DNA of 64,000 bases from Trichoplusia ni (GCF_003590095.1 NC_039499.1:3596001-3660000); one strand, 5' to 3'; numbered from the stretch's first letter, positions 1 through 12,669 are shown. Program-made: numbers and translations. The notes: generated by a model from the letters alone, not told the origin.

Positions 1-1856
1 AATAGAAGTATATCTGAGTGCACTTGCAAACATGCATTGGGGACAAGCTTGTTTTGCAAATCTTTTAAAATATTCAAGCTTAGTCGGCAGCCTACATGAG
101 TGCCTACAGTTTATTTACATCGTATAGCTCCGGCGTTTCGACAACACCCTGTTAGTTATTTGAATTGCTTTTGATTTGTTAACGACTTCGTACTTTTGCC
201 TCGTTTAGTCTAAGACTGTTATTGAAATTACCAGATTCATTAATGTTCCCTGTGATTGTAACTTCCTTAATAATGACAGTTGGTAAATGCTTTGAAAAAT
301 GCACTAAATGAGTAAAGGATCTAGTAGCTCAAACCTTTTAAATATGGATCGTATACAACATGAGATTCCACATAGAACTTTTCACAACTTAACTCATTCG
401 AGAAAACTCTTTGAAAACATAGTCAACAAACAATCAAAGAAAACTGTCCGGAAATCAATGTGTCACAAACGGACGAATTCGGTCCATCGTAAAACTGTCC
501 CTTGAAGAAAATTGCATACGAACATAAAACTGTACATTGGATGTGTATTCTACAAGCTATTGACAAACACAATAATATAAAGAAACCAGATTCACAAAAT
601 TCCATCATCAATTTAAGAGTCCCGAGAAACAAAACACTACATATTAACAATGCAAACTATACCATCAAGAATATATTGTGAAGAGACCAGCCATCAATAA
701 AAAGAACTCACCTACATGAAGAGAGTGTAACATAAAATGATATACGATTTTCTATACAACGTTGTTTGTGTTCCTCCTTTGGTTTGCACTGAATGCTATC
801 TGCCGGCCATTTCACTGAGTGACCGCAAGCTAGCCATTCAGTCAGGAGCCTTGAGGCTTACGTCCAATCTTAGTGCCTATGATGCCTACCTACATTTGTT
901 GGTTACGATGATTAGGCTGTGAATGGGAATTCGCGACTATTGTGCATGTGTCTTAAGCTCTAATTAGTGTTTGCTGTGGTTGGTAATTGCGGTGTTCAAA
1001 TGTTTGTCGGTATTAACGTTATAATCTTGTGTTGGGACTTGAGATTTTTTTTGGGGAATCAGTACTCAATGGATTGAAATTGTTGCAAGGATAGCATAGC
1101 CTTAGCAATATTGTACTGGAGCTCCGCTGTCCGTCTGTCACGTATGTTAAGAAACGTGATAATTGAAAAGTTGATTTTTTACAAAAAAAATGTATTTTTG
1201 TTGTTATTACAAGAAATATTATAATAAAATTTCAATGTTGTCAAAATTGAGGATTTTGCCCACTAATTTATACAAATTAACCGAATTGCCGAATTCACAC
1301 AAAATTAACTAGACAAAGTTCGCTAGACAAAACAGAATCAACTCAATATTTGCAAGGCCAAACTTTTCTTCAAACATATTCATGTAAGCTAACTTAAGGA
1401 ACAAGCCACCAAATTAAATCACTCCCCATGTAATTAAATAGTCATTTAATAAGGAAATTTAATTAACAATACACCCTAAAACTTAGTTAATGTCTTATTC
1501 ATACCTTCCTTAAATATTTCTGTTCGAACGAAAACAAAGTTAAATTAAATATACCATTAAATTATTCAAATGATAACACATAATGTACCTAAAGTCTTGC
1601 TTAATTTAAATACAGAAGAAAGTTCCCTTCGTTAAAGAAACATGGATATATAAACGAACATTTACATAATAATTCGAAGTGGGAAAACCTCCTCACCTAG
1701 ATTCCAACTTTTGATACAATGGTGACAGAAGACATAATGCAACTTTATGTGGGATCACCTTTAAGTCGCAATGTATTTTTGCCACTTAAAGGTGTCAGTT
1801 TGTAAATTGGTATTGTTTAGTTAATGTCAAAGTTATGTGACCTGGCGGAATAAAAA
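1..1856. other. Non-coding, AT-rich
   Basis: Short open frames only, none with coding character. A GC-richer patch at 780-920 resembles an old repeat. Presumed NOS intron or flank. Confidence 0.5.
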
Positions 1857-2058
1857 CAAGTGGTTAGTGGCCCTGACTGTTATACCGGAGCTGAGGTTCG
1901 ATTCTGAAGCACGACACAATATGTTAGTGTGATGATCACAATCATTTATTCTGTATCTGGGTGGAATTTATCTAATACGTTTGTATTTATAAATATATTA
2001 GTTGTCTAGTACTCATAATACGAGCTTGCTTAGTATGAAACTAGATGGCGCTGTGGGA
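1857..2058 (+). mobile_element. SINE A (tRNA-headed)
   Basis: The tRNA-like head has an A-box region (AGTGGTTAGTGGCC) and a B-box (GGTTCGATTC). The body shares GATGATCACAATCATTTATTCTGTATCT-type sequence with the copy at 63.0 kb, and the tail ends near CTAGATGGCGCTGT. A reversed tail fragment is at 35815-35870. Not a functional tRNA: the acceptor arms do not pair. Confidence 0.65.
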
Positions 2059-2289
2059 GAGTTGTGGAATATTATTATTATATTGAGTATTATTGTATTT
2101 ATTTATTTATTATTGTAGCTAAACACGGCTTAAACTGTCACTATACTGACATTATGTAGGTACCTATTGACCTGTGAAACGGAGATATTGACTGCTGAAA
2201 TCTGTTTGTCAAATGTATTATCTGTGACATGCTAATATCATGATTACTGGTGGTCGGTCAGTTAATAAGGCGGATTATAAGGGTTATAG

Positions 2290-2500
2290 GGTTATTATAG
2301 ACAGTGCCGTATTATCCATAAGGCACTTTAGGCCAGTGCCTAGGGGCCCACGATGACCAGGGGCCCAGAAGTCCCGATTAAGAAATGAAAAGAATTGTAA
2401 AAATTCCAAAATTGCGTTGCTGTTGTGTGAAAAAGGGGTGCCCGAAACGAACTGTGCCTAGAGGCCCTGAGATGGTTAATCAGGCCCTGGTTATAGATTA
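2290..2500. repeat. Repeat fragment with GGCCC-rich ends, likely DNA-transposon derived
   Basis: Contains CCAGTGCCTAGGGGCCC and, 130 bp on, TGCCTAGAGGCCCTGAG, so the two ends partly mirror or repeat each other. Overlapping open frames (2340-2522 minus) are not credible genes. Confidence 0.35.
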
Positions 2501-3608
2501 ATATAGAGCGATGGATGTTCATATAATATGATCAAGTACACTGCTATGAAATTAGGAATAAAAGAAATTCGTCGCGGTATTACTATAACTGCTGGTTAAA
2601 GTGTTTCGTTGGATTATTTAGTTTTTAAGGATCCGGAACCAAAGGGTAAGAACAGAATTCTATAAATTAATTTGATTTTGATTTCAAGTTAAGCAAAAGT
2701 TATTGCCGTCATAAACCAGGTGACAAATAAATTTAATTTCTTTTATTTGTTTTACATTATTTGCACTTGACCGACATTATTTTATACCATTTATTCAATT
2801 ATTGTAATTCTATAAACAAGTATATATACTCATAAAATACTGTGGATTCATAACAGAAAACCAATCACACAAAACCTTGAAAACAAACAAGCATAATAAA
2901 ATCATATTTACCAATACCCATAAAGAAAACTGCTAATGACAAATAATTAATTCAATAAAACTTTCTTTATGTTCTTTATAGTCTCGCTTCAATTATTTAT
3001 CAGAGTAATACCACTTAATAAGCTACTGTGTCTCAATGCTGTCAGTCGCACGCCGGACACGATACAGACAAGGCCAGAAGGTCAACTTCGAATAACCTAA
3101 ACTACGAAGTCGATGTCACCGTCTACTGGTATGTGTGGTATTCGTCTTCCAATTACTATCTGATATCATATTTTAATGACGAGTTTTAATTAAGGATTTT
3201 TGCTGTGTAGAAAATTGTTTGGGAGGTAATTAGGTTGTTGTTTTATAAGCAAACTAGTTTTAATTAATTTTGAATGGCTTAAAAAAAGAATATGCATATT
3301 TTGATTGCGTTAATTATACAGAATTATTTCGCCGAAAAAGTTTACAAATACGACAAGTATTGTATTACGTTATTGAGGAAAAAAAATGTTTTTTTCCCAA
3401 TTTTATTTAATTCTGCCCAAATACAATTCGACGTAATCAAATGCTTTTTTAATTAAAGCTGAAAAAGAATTCAATAAAAAAACACTCTTTCGTTTCATGC
3501 ATCAACTATTCAACGTATTCTAAATTCAAAATAAACTTTCTCTTTTATCATCTCCTGCATTTATCAGCCAGTATCACAAACAAAGTACATAAGCTCTTAG
3601 AGAGGTTC
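2501..3608. other. Non-coding, AT-rich
   Basis: Nothing recognised apart from a small GC-richer patch at 3040-3130 without a convincing frame. Confidence 0.5.
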
Positions 3609-3644
3609 TTTATTGAAATGAGGTTTTAAGGCAGAAGAGGCTGC

Positions 3645-3857
3645 TTACAAACCTGAGGCCTGATGAATAGGCAAGAGTCGCAAATGGATAGAGGCATTAC
3701 CTGCCTTATATAATTTATACAGAATTTGTAAGATCTTCGTCAATTCAAACGGAGTCATGCCTTTTGATTGTGCTTCAATAAACAATTTGCTGGAGTGCTC
3801 GTTTAAATCCTTGTATTGTTTTGGAGTCGAATTTTGTTGGCTTCGGTTACAATTTTG
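3645..3857 (-). CDS. Orphan open frame with poly(A) signal, possible terminal exon
   Basis: An open frame of 70 codons runs from after a stop (3858-3860) to a TAA at 3645-3647. An AATAAA poly(A) signal follows 30 nt later (3609-3614 on the + strand, reading TTTATT). The C-terminal 55 residues look protein-like: charged N-terminal part, then a predicted amphipathic helix around FELTKILQILYKLYKAGN. There is no methionine before residue 34, so if real it is a spliced terminal exon or a decayed retrocopy. A possible but weak acceptor AG lies at 3841-3842. I do not recognise the family. It lies inside the presumed first NOS intron on the same strand. Chance open frames of this length occur in 64 kb, so confidence is low. 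Confidence 0.3.
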   Translation of the reverse strand, partial: QNCNRSQQNSTPKQYKDLNEHSSKLFIEAQSKGMTPFELTKILQILYKLYKAGNASIHLRLLPIHQASGL

Positions 3858-3860
3858 TTA

Positions 3861-6066
3861 TTACAGTCGTTTGCAGCTGATTTTCGAGTAAATAAATATA
3901 TAAAATAGTATTTTTGGGAAGTATATTAATTGAGAGCCAAATATGTATTTTCATGAATAATTGAAATTTTGTTTGTATCAATATTTATTTGTATATACCA
4001 TATCGCTATTATATAAAAAAGTGTTAAAAATAGTTTTAATCGAAATAATACACTGAAACGCAAAGTCAAAAAGCGTTTTGAAACTTAGAGGAAGGTGTTT
4101 TTAACTCATTTTTTATATATTCAACAAACCACAGCTACTTCAGTCGTCAATAAGATATCAGCTCTCACTTTGAGCTCTAAAACCAAAACTATTGCAATCG
4201 AGGAACAATGACGTCACACTAGACTGACTGTAGGCGTCCCTCTTACACGACGACAAAAATAATGCTTGACAAACTCCTAATACAGAGCTTTGAAGTCACA
4301 ATCTATCTCTGTATCAGTACAAAACGTACGCGAAATAAATCTTTTTATTTCAACAGTGGTAGTAGTTTTCTAAAACGTGCCGCGATAGCAATCTACACGT
4401 CAAGAGAGAAAGAGTAAACTTATTTTGTGATGTTACTAACTATAACTGTATTTAAAGCTTTATTCAGATTTCATTTCATTTCATTAAGGGGATTAATAAA
4501 TAAATACTCATCAACAAATAACAAAATAACATCATCGTCACCTGATTGAGACTTTTGACCAGCAGTGGGACACAGTGGGCTACATAAATAAAAAATCGTC
4601 ACCTCCGACCCAACCTTCTCAAAATATGATTGGAGAATTGCTTTATACCTGTTTTCTTGAAATAACAATATGGCCAGTGACACAACAGTAACACACGGCT
4701 TTTCAATTTATAGTTTTACTCCCACAAAATAAAAGATTTCGAAGAAATTCAATTCAATTTATGGAATGAATGTAGTATACAGAAGCTGTGGTTCAGAGAA
4801 TATACACATTGCAGTAAAAGGAAATAAAGACAAAGAATAAAAGTCAAGGAGTCTTATTTTTAATAAAAAAATATGTTTTTTTTTTAATTATATGCCAGTT
4901 AATGGACTGTAATTAAAAACATATTTTTATATTGAAGAGACAAGGAGAACAGGTATAATAATATCATCACCATCATCATCAGCCCATATTCATCCACTGC
5001 TGGACATAGGCCTCAACAGTACGTGCATCATTTTTAAATTTATTTTTAAAGAAAATCTCCGAGGTATTTCAAGTTATAAACGAAAGACTACAATAACAGT
5101 GCGTTCAACAAAGTCTGATGTCGTCCACACAATTTGTAAGTTTCATTATCTGTCTAATTAAATGATCATGATATACCCATACATATATACATACATATAT
5201 GTAAATAATTAGTGCTTTTGTTTCAACTTACATTTTGGCTGTCAAAGTGACATAAAAAAACTTAATAGTCCACCAATCATAGGCTGACATAATCAGTAAT
5301 TTGACAACACAGTCCAACTTCAACCTATGTCGCCTAAAATAATAGCTCGCAATATGTAGAGAAATATCTGTCAATAATTTCAAAACTTCATTAGCGTGCA
5401 ACACTAAATGCCTAACACTAAAGTTTAGTTAAGCTTCAGCGAGTTCAGCAACGTTCCCGTTAAACTATTTGATGTATCAAATGTCTAGTATAACATGGTG
5501 CTTTAGCAATATAGATATTATGCGAAATATGTTGGCTGAAAAGGTGCAATTTTGACTTCATTATTTGTTAGGTAAACTATTCATGTATTTGTTTACTTGG
5601 CTAATAATATGGGTATTTATATTAGCATATAACACCGTACGAATAATATTGTTTAAAGAAAAATACATGCGACCGACTTAAAGTAAAAAATTACTGAGAT
5701 AAACTGGATGGAATTTTGAAGTCGGTTGAAAAAAATAATAAATGATAACTGAAACTAATGATAGTTATATATCACAAATTTTCATCACTGTGAACATCTT
5801 GCGTACCTACAAAATAGTTTCAAGTGGTTGTATAAATTAATAAATAAATCATAATTTAAACTCTCACATGTGGTGCAGGTTCTATATCATGATAATATCA
5901 AAATAAACTTGCAAACATAACAATATCAAAAATAAATGTAAGAGAACACAATAGCGCATATTGTGCCCGAGAATTACGCGAACGTCTAATGTGTAATAGG
6001 CTTAACTTCCCAGCGTTCAACAAAGATATTGTGTTAGTGTGGAGCCGACTTTATTCTCAAACAATC
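3861..6066. other. Non-coding with one CRE
   Basis: Holds the CRE palindrome at 4209-4216 and the ATC/CTGCTGGACATAGGCC repeat listed separately. No exon found. Confidence 0.5.
4955..5025. repeat. ATC-microsatellite plus CTGCTGGACATAGGCCTC repeat
   Basis: A tandem ATC/CATCAT run followed by the block CCACTGCTGGACATAGGCC, a frequent moth element 3' end. A related copy with CACAGCTGGGCATAGGCC lies at 52629-52745. Confidence 0.5.
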
Positions 6067-6186
6067 CCTACCACCATATCTTAAAGTTACGTTGTTGCCA
6101 TTGTAAAAGAGAGACAAAGCTATACGGAATGTAGAGCGATATCTCGCTTCCACCGCATCTGTCTTACTGTTACACGTCGTGGTAGG
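6067..6186. repeat. 120-bp inverted-repeat element (CCTACCAC ends)
   Basis: Begins CCTACCAC and ends GTGGTAGG, with an internal GTAGAGCGATATCTCGCTTC block. Size and end structure suggest a miniature inverted-repeat element. No clear target duplication. Confidence 0.5.
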
Positions 6187-7148
6187 TCAGAAGACAGTTG
6201 TCGAGTGAAAAGGAATGTGTAAATCTTAGCACAGTTTATGTAATTGCCTCGGGTAAAGGTACGCATTGTTGAAAATGTTGTACAAAAGTTTTATTCTATA
6301 TTTATCTAACTTTGGGTAAAAACTAGTGTACAAAGGTAATGTGGTTAGTTCAAATTAGTTCGGCTTGGGATTGTGTGATATATCTATTTTAATGTAACCT
6401 CTGTTAATTACTACGTGATTTGTATTAATTTGATACTTCTTTGGTGGACAAAGCCTGTAACTCAATTACTTATTATTTGTAAAGTGTGTATAATTATTAA
6501 AACGAGACTTTTCAGTTTCTAGTCCATTTTTTTTAATAAAAATCATATCATGTCAGTACGTTTTTGAAGTTTATATACTGGCTCTTTTTTACTAACTCAC
6601 ATCTATGTTTAAAAAAACTAGAATTATTTTCATAAAAATATACATATCTACTAGTGAAATACTACCAACCTTGAACTTATATTCCAAAAAGAGTCATAAA
6701 GTAGACAAACTGTTGTAAAGTTTATGTAAAGCCTTCATAATACATTGCTCTCCTCAGCGGGGCGCCCGCAAATCTTGTAAAGTGCCAACACTTTTAATTT
6801 CTTAGTAAAACAATATTTTTTTACAACACAATTTATTAAATATAGAGCGACCTCCATGCTCAAAACTTGGCACAAATTTCACGCTTAGAGACAGTTTTTA
6901 TTTTCTTAATAAACTCACGCCTACGATAAGTACCGTGATTTATTTTAGTAAAATTCTCTCAAATGCCTCCTACTTAGACGAAAATACCTCATACAGAGGT
7001 GGATTCGCGAGTCGGACTGGCGCAGTTACATACTCCATACATGAAGAAAACAATCTTGTTGTGACCTTTTGTCTTAAATCTGTCCAACAATAGAACGCGA
7101 CTAGACCCAATGTTAAACGAACAGTAAAGATAAATATGTATATCAAGT

Positions 7149-7371
7149 ACTAGCTGTTGCCCGCGACTTCGTCCCCGTGTGTAGAAGCTATAGGTTATGA
7201 TTTATACCTGCCCTGTTTTTTCACTTTTTCCATTGTATCTTCGCTCCTATTAGTCGCAGCGTGGTGGTATATAGCCTAAAACCTTCCTCCATGAATGGTC
7301 TATTCAACTCAAATTAATCAACAAACAAACAAACTCTTCAGCTTTATATATTAGTTTAGATTAGTATAGAT
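7149..7371 (+). repeat. Third, more diverged copy of the same repeat
   Basis: Begins ACTAGCTGTTGCCCGCGACT and ends TTAGATTAGTATAGAT, with a deletion of the TTGGACCAGTAGTT segment seen in the other two. Lies in the presumed NOS intron. Confidence 0.6.
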
Positions 7372-10300
7372 TTAAAACACTAAAATAAGAATAACAGTCG
7401 TATAATTCTTTGATAAGTGTTATGTGCACATTTTCTTGTCTATTTTCAAGTTTTTCACTAAACACAGCTTTATATTGTGCGTCAGTGTTCTCCAAGTATA
7501 TACAGTATGCAAGATAGGTACTTGCCTAAGTGACATTCCAAAACGTCTACGAGTTTCTACTTTCTACTTGACAACGATGACGGCGAAACACACAGGGTCT
7601 AAATTTTCTCTTATTTTGCTCTACATTTGGCTAAAAGTTTTAAAAAATAGTGGCGTTTTGGTATAAATACCAAAACGTACACAAGTAAAATTATGAAGCC
7701 TCAAAAACTCTCTCAATGAAGTTCAATTTATACGAAAAATTCTCATTCTTCTTGTTCTTCATTCTCTTTGTATGTTGTGTGTACATAAATAAATAAATAA
7801 AAATAGATTTCTACATTCTACTTACAATCAATGATTGCTATAGTAATTAATATACAAAATACACTACCAATACACACCTAAAATCTAAGATTATTCGCCA
7901 AGATGCTCCTTCATCTTCCAGTACTGTTTGATATGGCAACATTCAAAGCTGCACATAGCAACAGCTATCTAATCTCATCTTAGTAAACGTGGGCTTAGCG
8001 TCAGGGCCCCGGAAATCATAATCTCCATTTCAGTGCAATTCCTAACCGAACTAATTGACAGATTTTGCTTGAATGAATAGACCAACGGCCAAGCCACATA
8101 TTTTGACTAAAGCGTAGAGTTTGTGAAGTTAGGCCTTGTAGAGTTAGGGCGTGTAGTGTTAGAAGCTTGGCTCTTCATGTGAGATCTGATAACTTTTTGA
8201 CAATGCGAGTCATTTGGGCTCGTCTTGGCAACATTTTACATGAAAAAATGCAAAAAAAAAAAATGAAAATGTTTTTGGTGGGATAACATATTATTACCAC
8301 GTTATGAGAAGTCATATAGACTTATACAATTTGTATCATAAGACGAAAAACTACGTAAACCTAATAAAAGCAATAATTTATTTGTAATAGTAAAATATTC
8401 AACACTTTCATAGCACAATCTTTTCATATTGAAGTATGGAAATAAATTATAAAACAGAGTAATTATTCACATTAATTCTTAATAGCAAAGTAGGAATGTA
8501 TCGTGTTATGACCAAATACATTATTTACTGCTTATTAAGTACGCACGTGGTCTGTAGGCTACGTAGAGGTAATAACCAAATTAACTATTTATTACGTAAA
8601 AAAACTCATTTAATACTGTTAACTTAAAGTTTTAAAAACATTCCGTAAATATCCACTTTTTCACAAATCGTCACAATGTCTTTTTATATCTATATATATC
8701 TTTATATTGAATATGTTAATACAAAATTTTATGTTCCCATTCTCAACAAATTACAAACTATCTTGCTATCACAATTCACGACATACAACCTGGACGGTCT
8801 AGCAAACTCTAGAAATGACTGCAGTTTACCTAACATTTACAACAAAACTGCAATCTCCTATAAACAATACTGAAAGCATCAGGAACTTCGAAAACAAGCC
8901 TTTCGGCACTTAAATATTCCCCCGATACGACATACGTGTCACGGAGCATCGAAAAAGCGTCAATGTGATTTCCAATCGCACCGACGTTTTACAGCCTGTC
9001 CGCGATGTATGGACGCCATTTTGTACCCTCCTGTGGCTCCTAACTGAAGGCAGGACTGGTTTTATTAGCCTCCGAACGTGTTCTCCTCTCTTATATACCA
9101 GTTTGTGACGAATGGATTTTTTCTCGTCCTATTTTTTGGTATTGGTAGGTAAGAACGTAGTTTGGTGAAGTAAAGTTCGATTTCGACGAAAACGTTTTTA
9201 GACTAAATTGAGATATTTTTTTTCCTTTTTGTACACTGACTATTTCTATTTGTATTTTAAACCTTTAGTCAAATCGTTTGAATGATGTAAAATTTGGACA
9301 AGTTTATCAGTTAAGCTGCTTTATTAGCTACTTGTAAATTTATCAAATAAGTCACAAATCATAATATATATTATGTTTTACAAAAATACTACGCTTAGTT
9401 TTGATTCTACATACAATTTATTTTTAATTCACAAATTGAATGCGGTACATTCAAATAATTAAAATTTTACAAACGAAGTAGTCTAAACGAAAACTCTGTG
9501 AAAACTAAAATTTCCAGTTTAGTCAATAGAAATAATTATGAGACATTCATAATACTTGCTCAAATATATTCTAAGTACATGAAAACGTAACGTGTTTCAA
9601 ATTTAATAAGGCCAAAGTGAAATTTATTCTTAATTAATTTGCTAAGTTCTGAACGACTTTATTACTTTATTGAAACTTCATTAAGATTGAGATACAAAGA
9701 ACAAACCTCTAATAAGAGATTTCTGGAATTCGCGTCTTTGTGGATTTATTTTTCTGTCTCTTTTATAGTAACTTATGAGATACGATATAATTAACTTTTT
9801 TGTCTGGTAATCGGTTCACTTATGCATAAAAAATAAAAAATAATTACATAATTAATTTTAATTTTTACCTAAAATTTAAATACAGAATCAGGGACTGTAG
9901 ACAAATTCCATATCTCTGAGCGCTGACGCTAATTGAATAACTTTAAAAAATGTATGTATTTCACGGAGAACGGGAGTTCTGTGGCTACAAAGACAAAATA
10001 TAAACGATATGAGAACGTCCTGTTGTTGAAGTCGGCATAAAAGCAATGTCATTCCAATTTGAAATTCATAAATGCCGTGTAACTAACGTAAATAAGTGCG
10101 TAGCGTAAATGTCTAAGTCCTCTGATTGTTGTTTAGTGGCATTTCCCCTTCATTTACGCCGTCGTATATAACTGAGGAAAATAATACACCATATTTCCAT
10201 ACTTATTCGCACTTTGTAATGTAATGACAGCCATAAAGTTATCGTGACCTTTATCTATTTATCGACATAACATGAGTGTTATAAATCAGAACCGATGTTG

Positions 10301-11313
10301 CGTTATCAGTGATGCAAAGTCAGTCAAATAACCGAATGATTCAGGGAGGGGAAAACCGGCAATTAACAGCGGTATGGGAAACGAGGTCTAACTTTGTAGT
10401 ATTTATTTTAAAGAAGCAATTTGTAACAATATTGTGTTTTGTTTTTTTATTCAGTGGGAAAGTTTTAGTTGCTGAATATGCCCCTTTATAATTGATACTT
10501 TGTATTTGAGTGAGAAATTAATTAGTATGTCTAGTTTCCTTAAAAAAGGTTGCGTGATAAGTAAGTTGAAATCTCGTGTGACTTCTAACCAGACACTTTT
10601 GAAGATGACGTTGTGGTGTTTCTCAATTTTAAATGCATTTTGGTTTCTTTTTTTTTTGTATTAATTTGATAAATCAAAATACATCTCGGAAATACATTTA
10701 AAGAACTTTTTTAAATGAAAATAGAACTAAATTTGTACCTTCGTTTAACACTAATTGGTAAAGTTACGATCACCTTAGTGAAACAGTCTAGATTTTGTTG
10801 ATACTACACAGTACGTCTGTCTTGTTTGCCATGTTACATGCGAAGCTTTTGTCTGCACCGAGCAAAATTCTTGCTAAAAACTAGTAAAATATCACTTGCT
10901 ACACACACAGCTACTTGAATCACATCCTAGTATATTTATTACACTGCACTTGTGTATAGTAACAAAAACGCCTCGAGTTTTAGAGCAAGCAACAAGGAAA
11001 ATTGCGACTTCATTGTTGAGCACATTAAAAAAGTTCTTATCGATTAGCTCACCTACATTGAAACATTATCAGCATACAATTTGTAATGTTCTTTTTCCTT
11101 TCCGATAATGCAAAAACACATACCTACTGTAGAAATCGATAAACTCGCATTTTGTGATTATTTAAGAAGACGTTCGAAAACCGTTTTAACGCAAATCATT
11201 TGGAAAATAACCTATTATAATCATTTTCAAAACATTTGACATTTTACAATCTTACCTCGATATTCAACGCCATCTAGTGGTAGGTACTATATTTAGAACT
11301 TACAGATTCTACT
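7372..11313. other. Presumed NOS intron 1, proximal part
   Basis: AT-rich. A GC-richer stretch at 8930-9060 has no NOS similarity in any frame. The minus-strand donor GTGAGT at 11319-11314 marks the intron start. No NOS exon 2 was recognised here. Confidence 0.5.
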
Positions 11314-11319
11314 ACTCAC

Positions 11320-11589
11320 CAAGGACCCGTTGCCGTACAGGGTATCATAAGACTCTGCCTTCGACGCGACGTTCCTCAGCTTGCAGGGTTTCTTCAGCGG
11401 CGGCGGCGGCTGCGAGTGCTTGTGCGAAGGAGACGCTTGTTGCTGTCCCCCTCCCACACCGCCCGCACCAACATGATTCGCACTCGTCTTATTCTCCTTC
11501 TCTTTCACAATCTTACTATTATGCGTCAGATTATTCTTCGTGAAGTTCCCGAGCTGCTCGAACATGCTCGTCAAGTGTTGAGACATCAT
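11320..11589 (-). CDS. NOS: Nitric oxide synthase, first coding exon (partial gene)
   Basis: This exon encodes the extreme N-terminus of an insect nitric oxide synthase, the haem/flavin enzyme that makes NO from L-arginine. Recognition rests on two blocks. The opening MMSQHLTSMFEQL matches the start of Drosophila NOS. The closing KLRNVASKAESYDTLYG matches the RLKNV...YDTL segment just before the oxygenase domain. Between them (about residues 30-70) lies a low-complexity linker with Gly, Gln and Pro runs, much shorter than the poly-Gln linker of flies. The exon ends in phase 0 at TTG, followed by a consensus GTGAGT donor (11319-11314). There are two adjacent ATGs, at 11589 and 11586; the first has A at -3. 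The frame stays open upstream to 11649, but the fly protein begins at MSQH. No oxygenase or reductase exons were found in the 11.3 kb to the left, so the next intron is probably long. The family call is strong; the start is less certain. Confidence 0.85.
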
Positions 11590-11637
11590 CTTGATGTATT
11601 TCTGTTCTGTTCGGTTCTGTATTAACTGTATCCGCAC

Positions 11638-11643
11638 AACTGA
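11638..11643 (-). promoter_or_regulatory. Candidate initiator (TCAGTT) for NOS
   Basis: On the minus strand the hexamer TCAGTT fits the arthropod initiator TCAGT. It would give a 5' leader of about 52 nt before the NOS start. No TATA box lies at -30. An alternative is that this is part of a 5' UTR exon spliced to a promoter further right, for example near 12.2 kb. Weak evidence: a six-base match only. Confidence 0.2.
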
Positions 11644-12120
11644 TGGCACATTTCTGGTGCACTAGAGTTTTTATTCTCACATATTTTTCGACCTGTTTGT
11701 GAATGAGAATTCGTCTTTATTATCTAATACTACACTGTGTATATGTGTGTATAATAGAAGCGTACTAAGTGTGTGTGTATTTCATGTCAAATGTTTTTTT
11801 TTATTAGTACGTACTACGTAGCGCATTTAATATTTTCAAAATCATCTTCGCCGTCATGAGATCTACTTTATGAAACGTCTCTCAAAACTTATCTTATCCC
11901 TAGGATTATGACTTGAAGCAAATATTAAACGTTATCCTGCTTAATAACGCCATTCCGAACCTTATCACGCGTACGACCTCATTCACACCTACTTACATCC
12001 CGAAACGTGTGTCTGACATCGTCTATTGTAGCAATAATTACAAATGCTTTCACCCGTAGTCCCGTAGTCCCGTACTAATGCAAGGTTTACTCGAAGTTTC
12101 TTAAATAAGCTCTTGGCAAT

Positions 12121-12245
12121 GTTCAGTCGTGCCGCCTTCGAACGGGGTCGACGTGTAAAACAATGACGTCACACGACACCGATACTGTCAGTGCGGATCC
12201 GGAGCGAGTTCCCCGCGGCAACTTGTCTTGACGATAACTTATACA
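12121..12245. promoter_or_regulatory. CpG-rich block with CRE, upstream of NOS
   Basis: About 125 bp of GC- and CpG-rich sequence stands out from AT-rich surroundings roughly 550 bp upstream of the NOS start codon. It contains a perfect CRE palindrome TGACGTCA at 12164-12171 and several CG-containing motifs. It may be a proximal promoter or a non-coding first exon. No open frame supports coding. The role is inferred from position and composition only. Confidence 0.35.
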
Positions 12246-12474
12246 TTTGTGACGTTTTTGCCGTTTTCTTATCAATTTCATTATTTGCTTAGATCGTTAT
12301 AAGTATGAGTGATATTGAGTGCTGAACTTTGATTTTTGTGTGAATTATGTCTTGATCTTGTGGCTCTATGCATGGACTTGTGCCCACTTTGTGTGTAAAG
12401 TACCTATGTGACTTTTTCAAAGTTATATGTAATTTTTTAATTATTTAAAGACACTACTGACTAAGGATAAAGGA

Positions 12475-12620
12475 AAATATCAAATAAAAATCGGGATTCC
12501 AAATATTGGAATCTGAGATCGCCAACCCGCAGTGAGCTAGAGCGATGAACAATGCTCAAACCTTCCCTATACGGGAAGAGGACTATGCCCAGCAGTGGGA
12601 CGTATATAGGCAGGCATTAT
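12475..12620 (+). repeat. SINE C, 3' half
   Basis: TTCCAAATATTGGAATCTGA, CGCAGTGAGCTAGAG and GCCCAGCAGTGGGACGTATA blocks shared with the 47-kb copy. It lies upstream of NOS. A reversed shorter copy is at 19560-19650, and a small fragment with GCCCAGCAGTGGGA is at 17420-17495. Confidence 0.6.
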
Positions 12621-12649
12621 TAGTATATTAATGATGTCTTAGATCTGTA

Positions 12650-12665
12650 AGGTCATGTGAGGTCA
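12650..12665 (+). promoter_or_regulatory. DR4 nuclear-receptor element (AGGTCA, 4-bp spacer, AGGTCA)
   Basis: Two perfect AGGTCA half-sites lie in direct orientation with the 4-bp spacer TGTG. DR4 sites are bound by RXR/USP heterodimers, and each half-site also suits monomeric receptors of the HR3/FTZ-F1 type. The site lies about 1.06 kb upstream of the NOS start codon, just beyond a SINE fragment. Use in vivo is inference. Confidence 0.4.
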
Positions 12666-12669
12666 TGCT

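Noticed and set aside
7424..7666. 80-codon plus-strand frame
   Set aside because: AT-rich, no coding bias, no recognisable motif; length expected by chance.
8930..9060. GC-rich stretch as NOS exon 2
   Set aside because: Translated on the minus strand in all frames it shows stops and no NOS motifs.
11277..11625. Plus-strand open frames over the NOS exon
   Set aside because: Antisense shadows of the NOS coding exon; the poly-Ala/Arg runs mirror its Pro/Gly codons.
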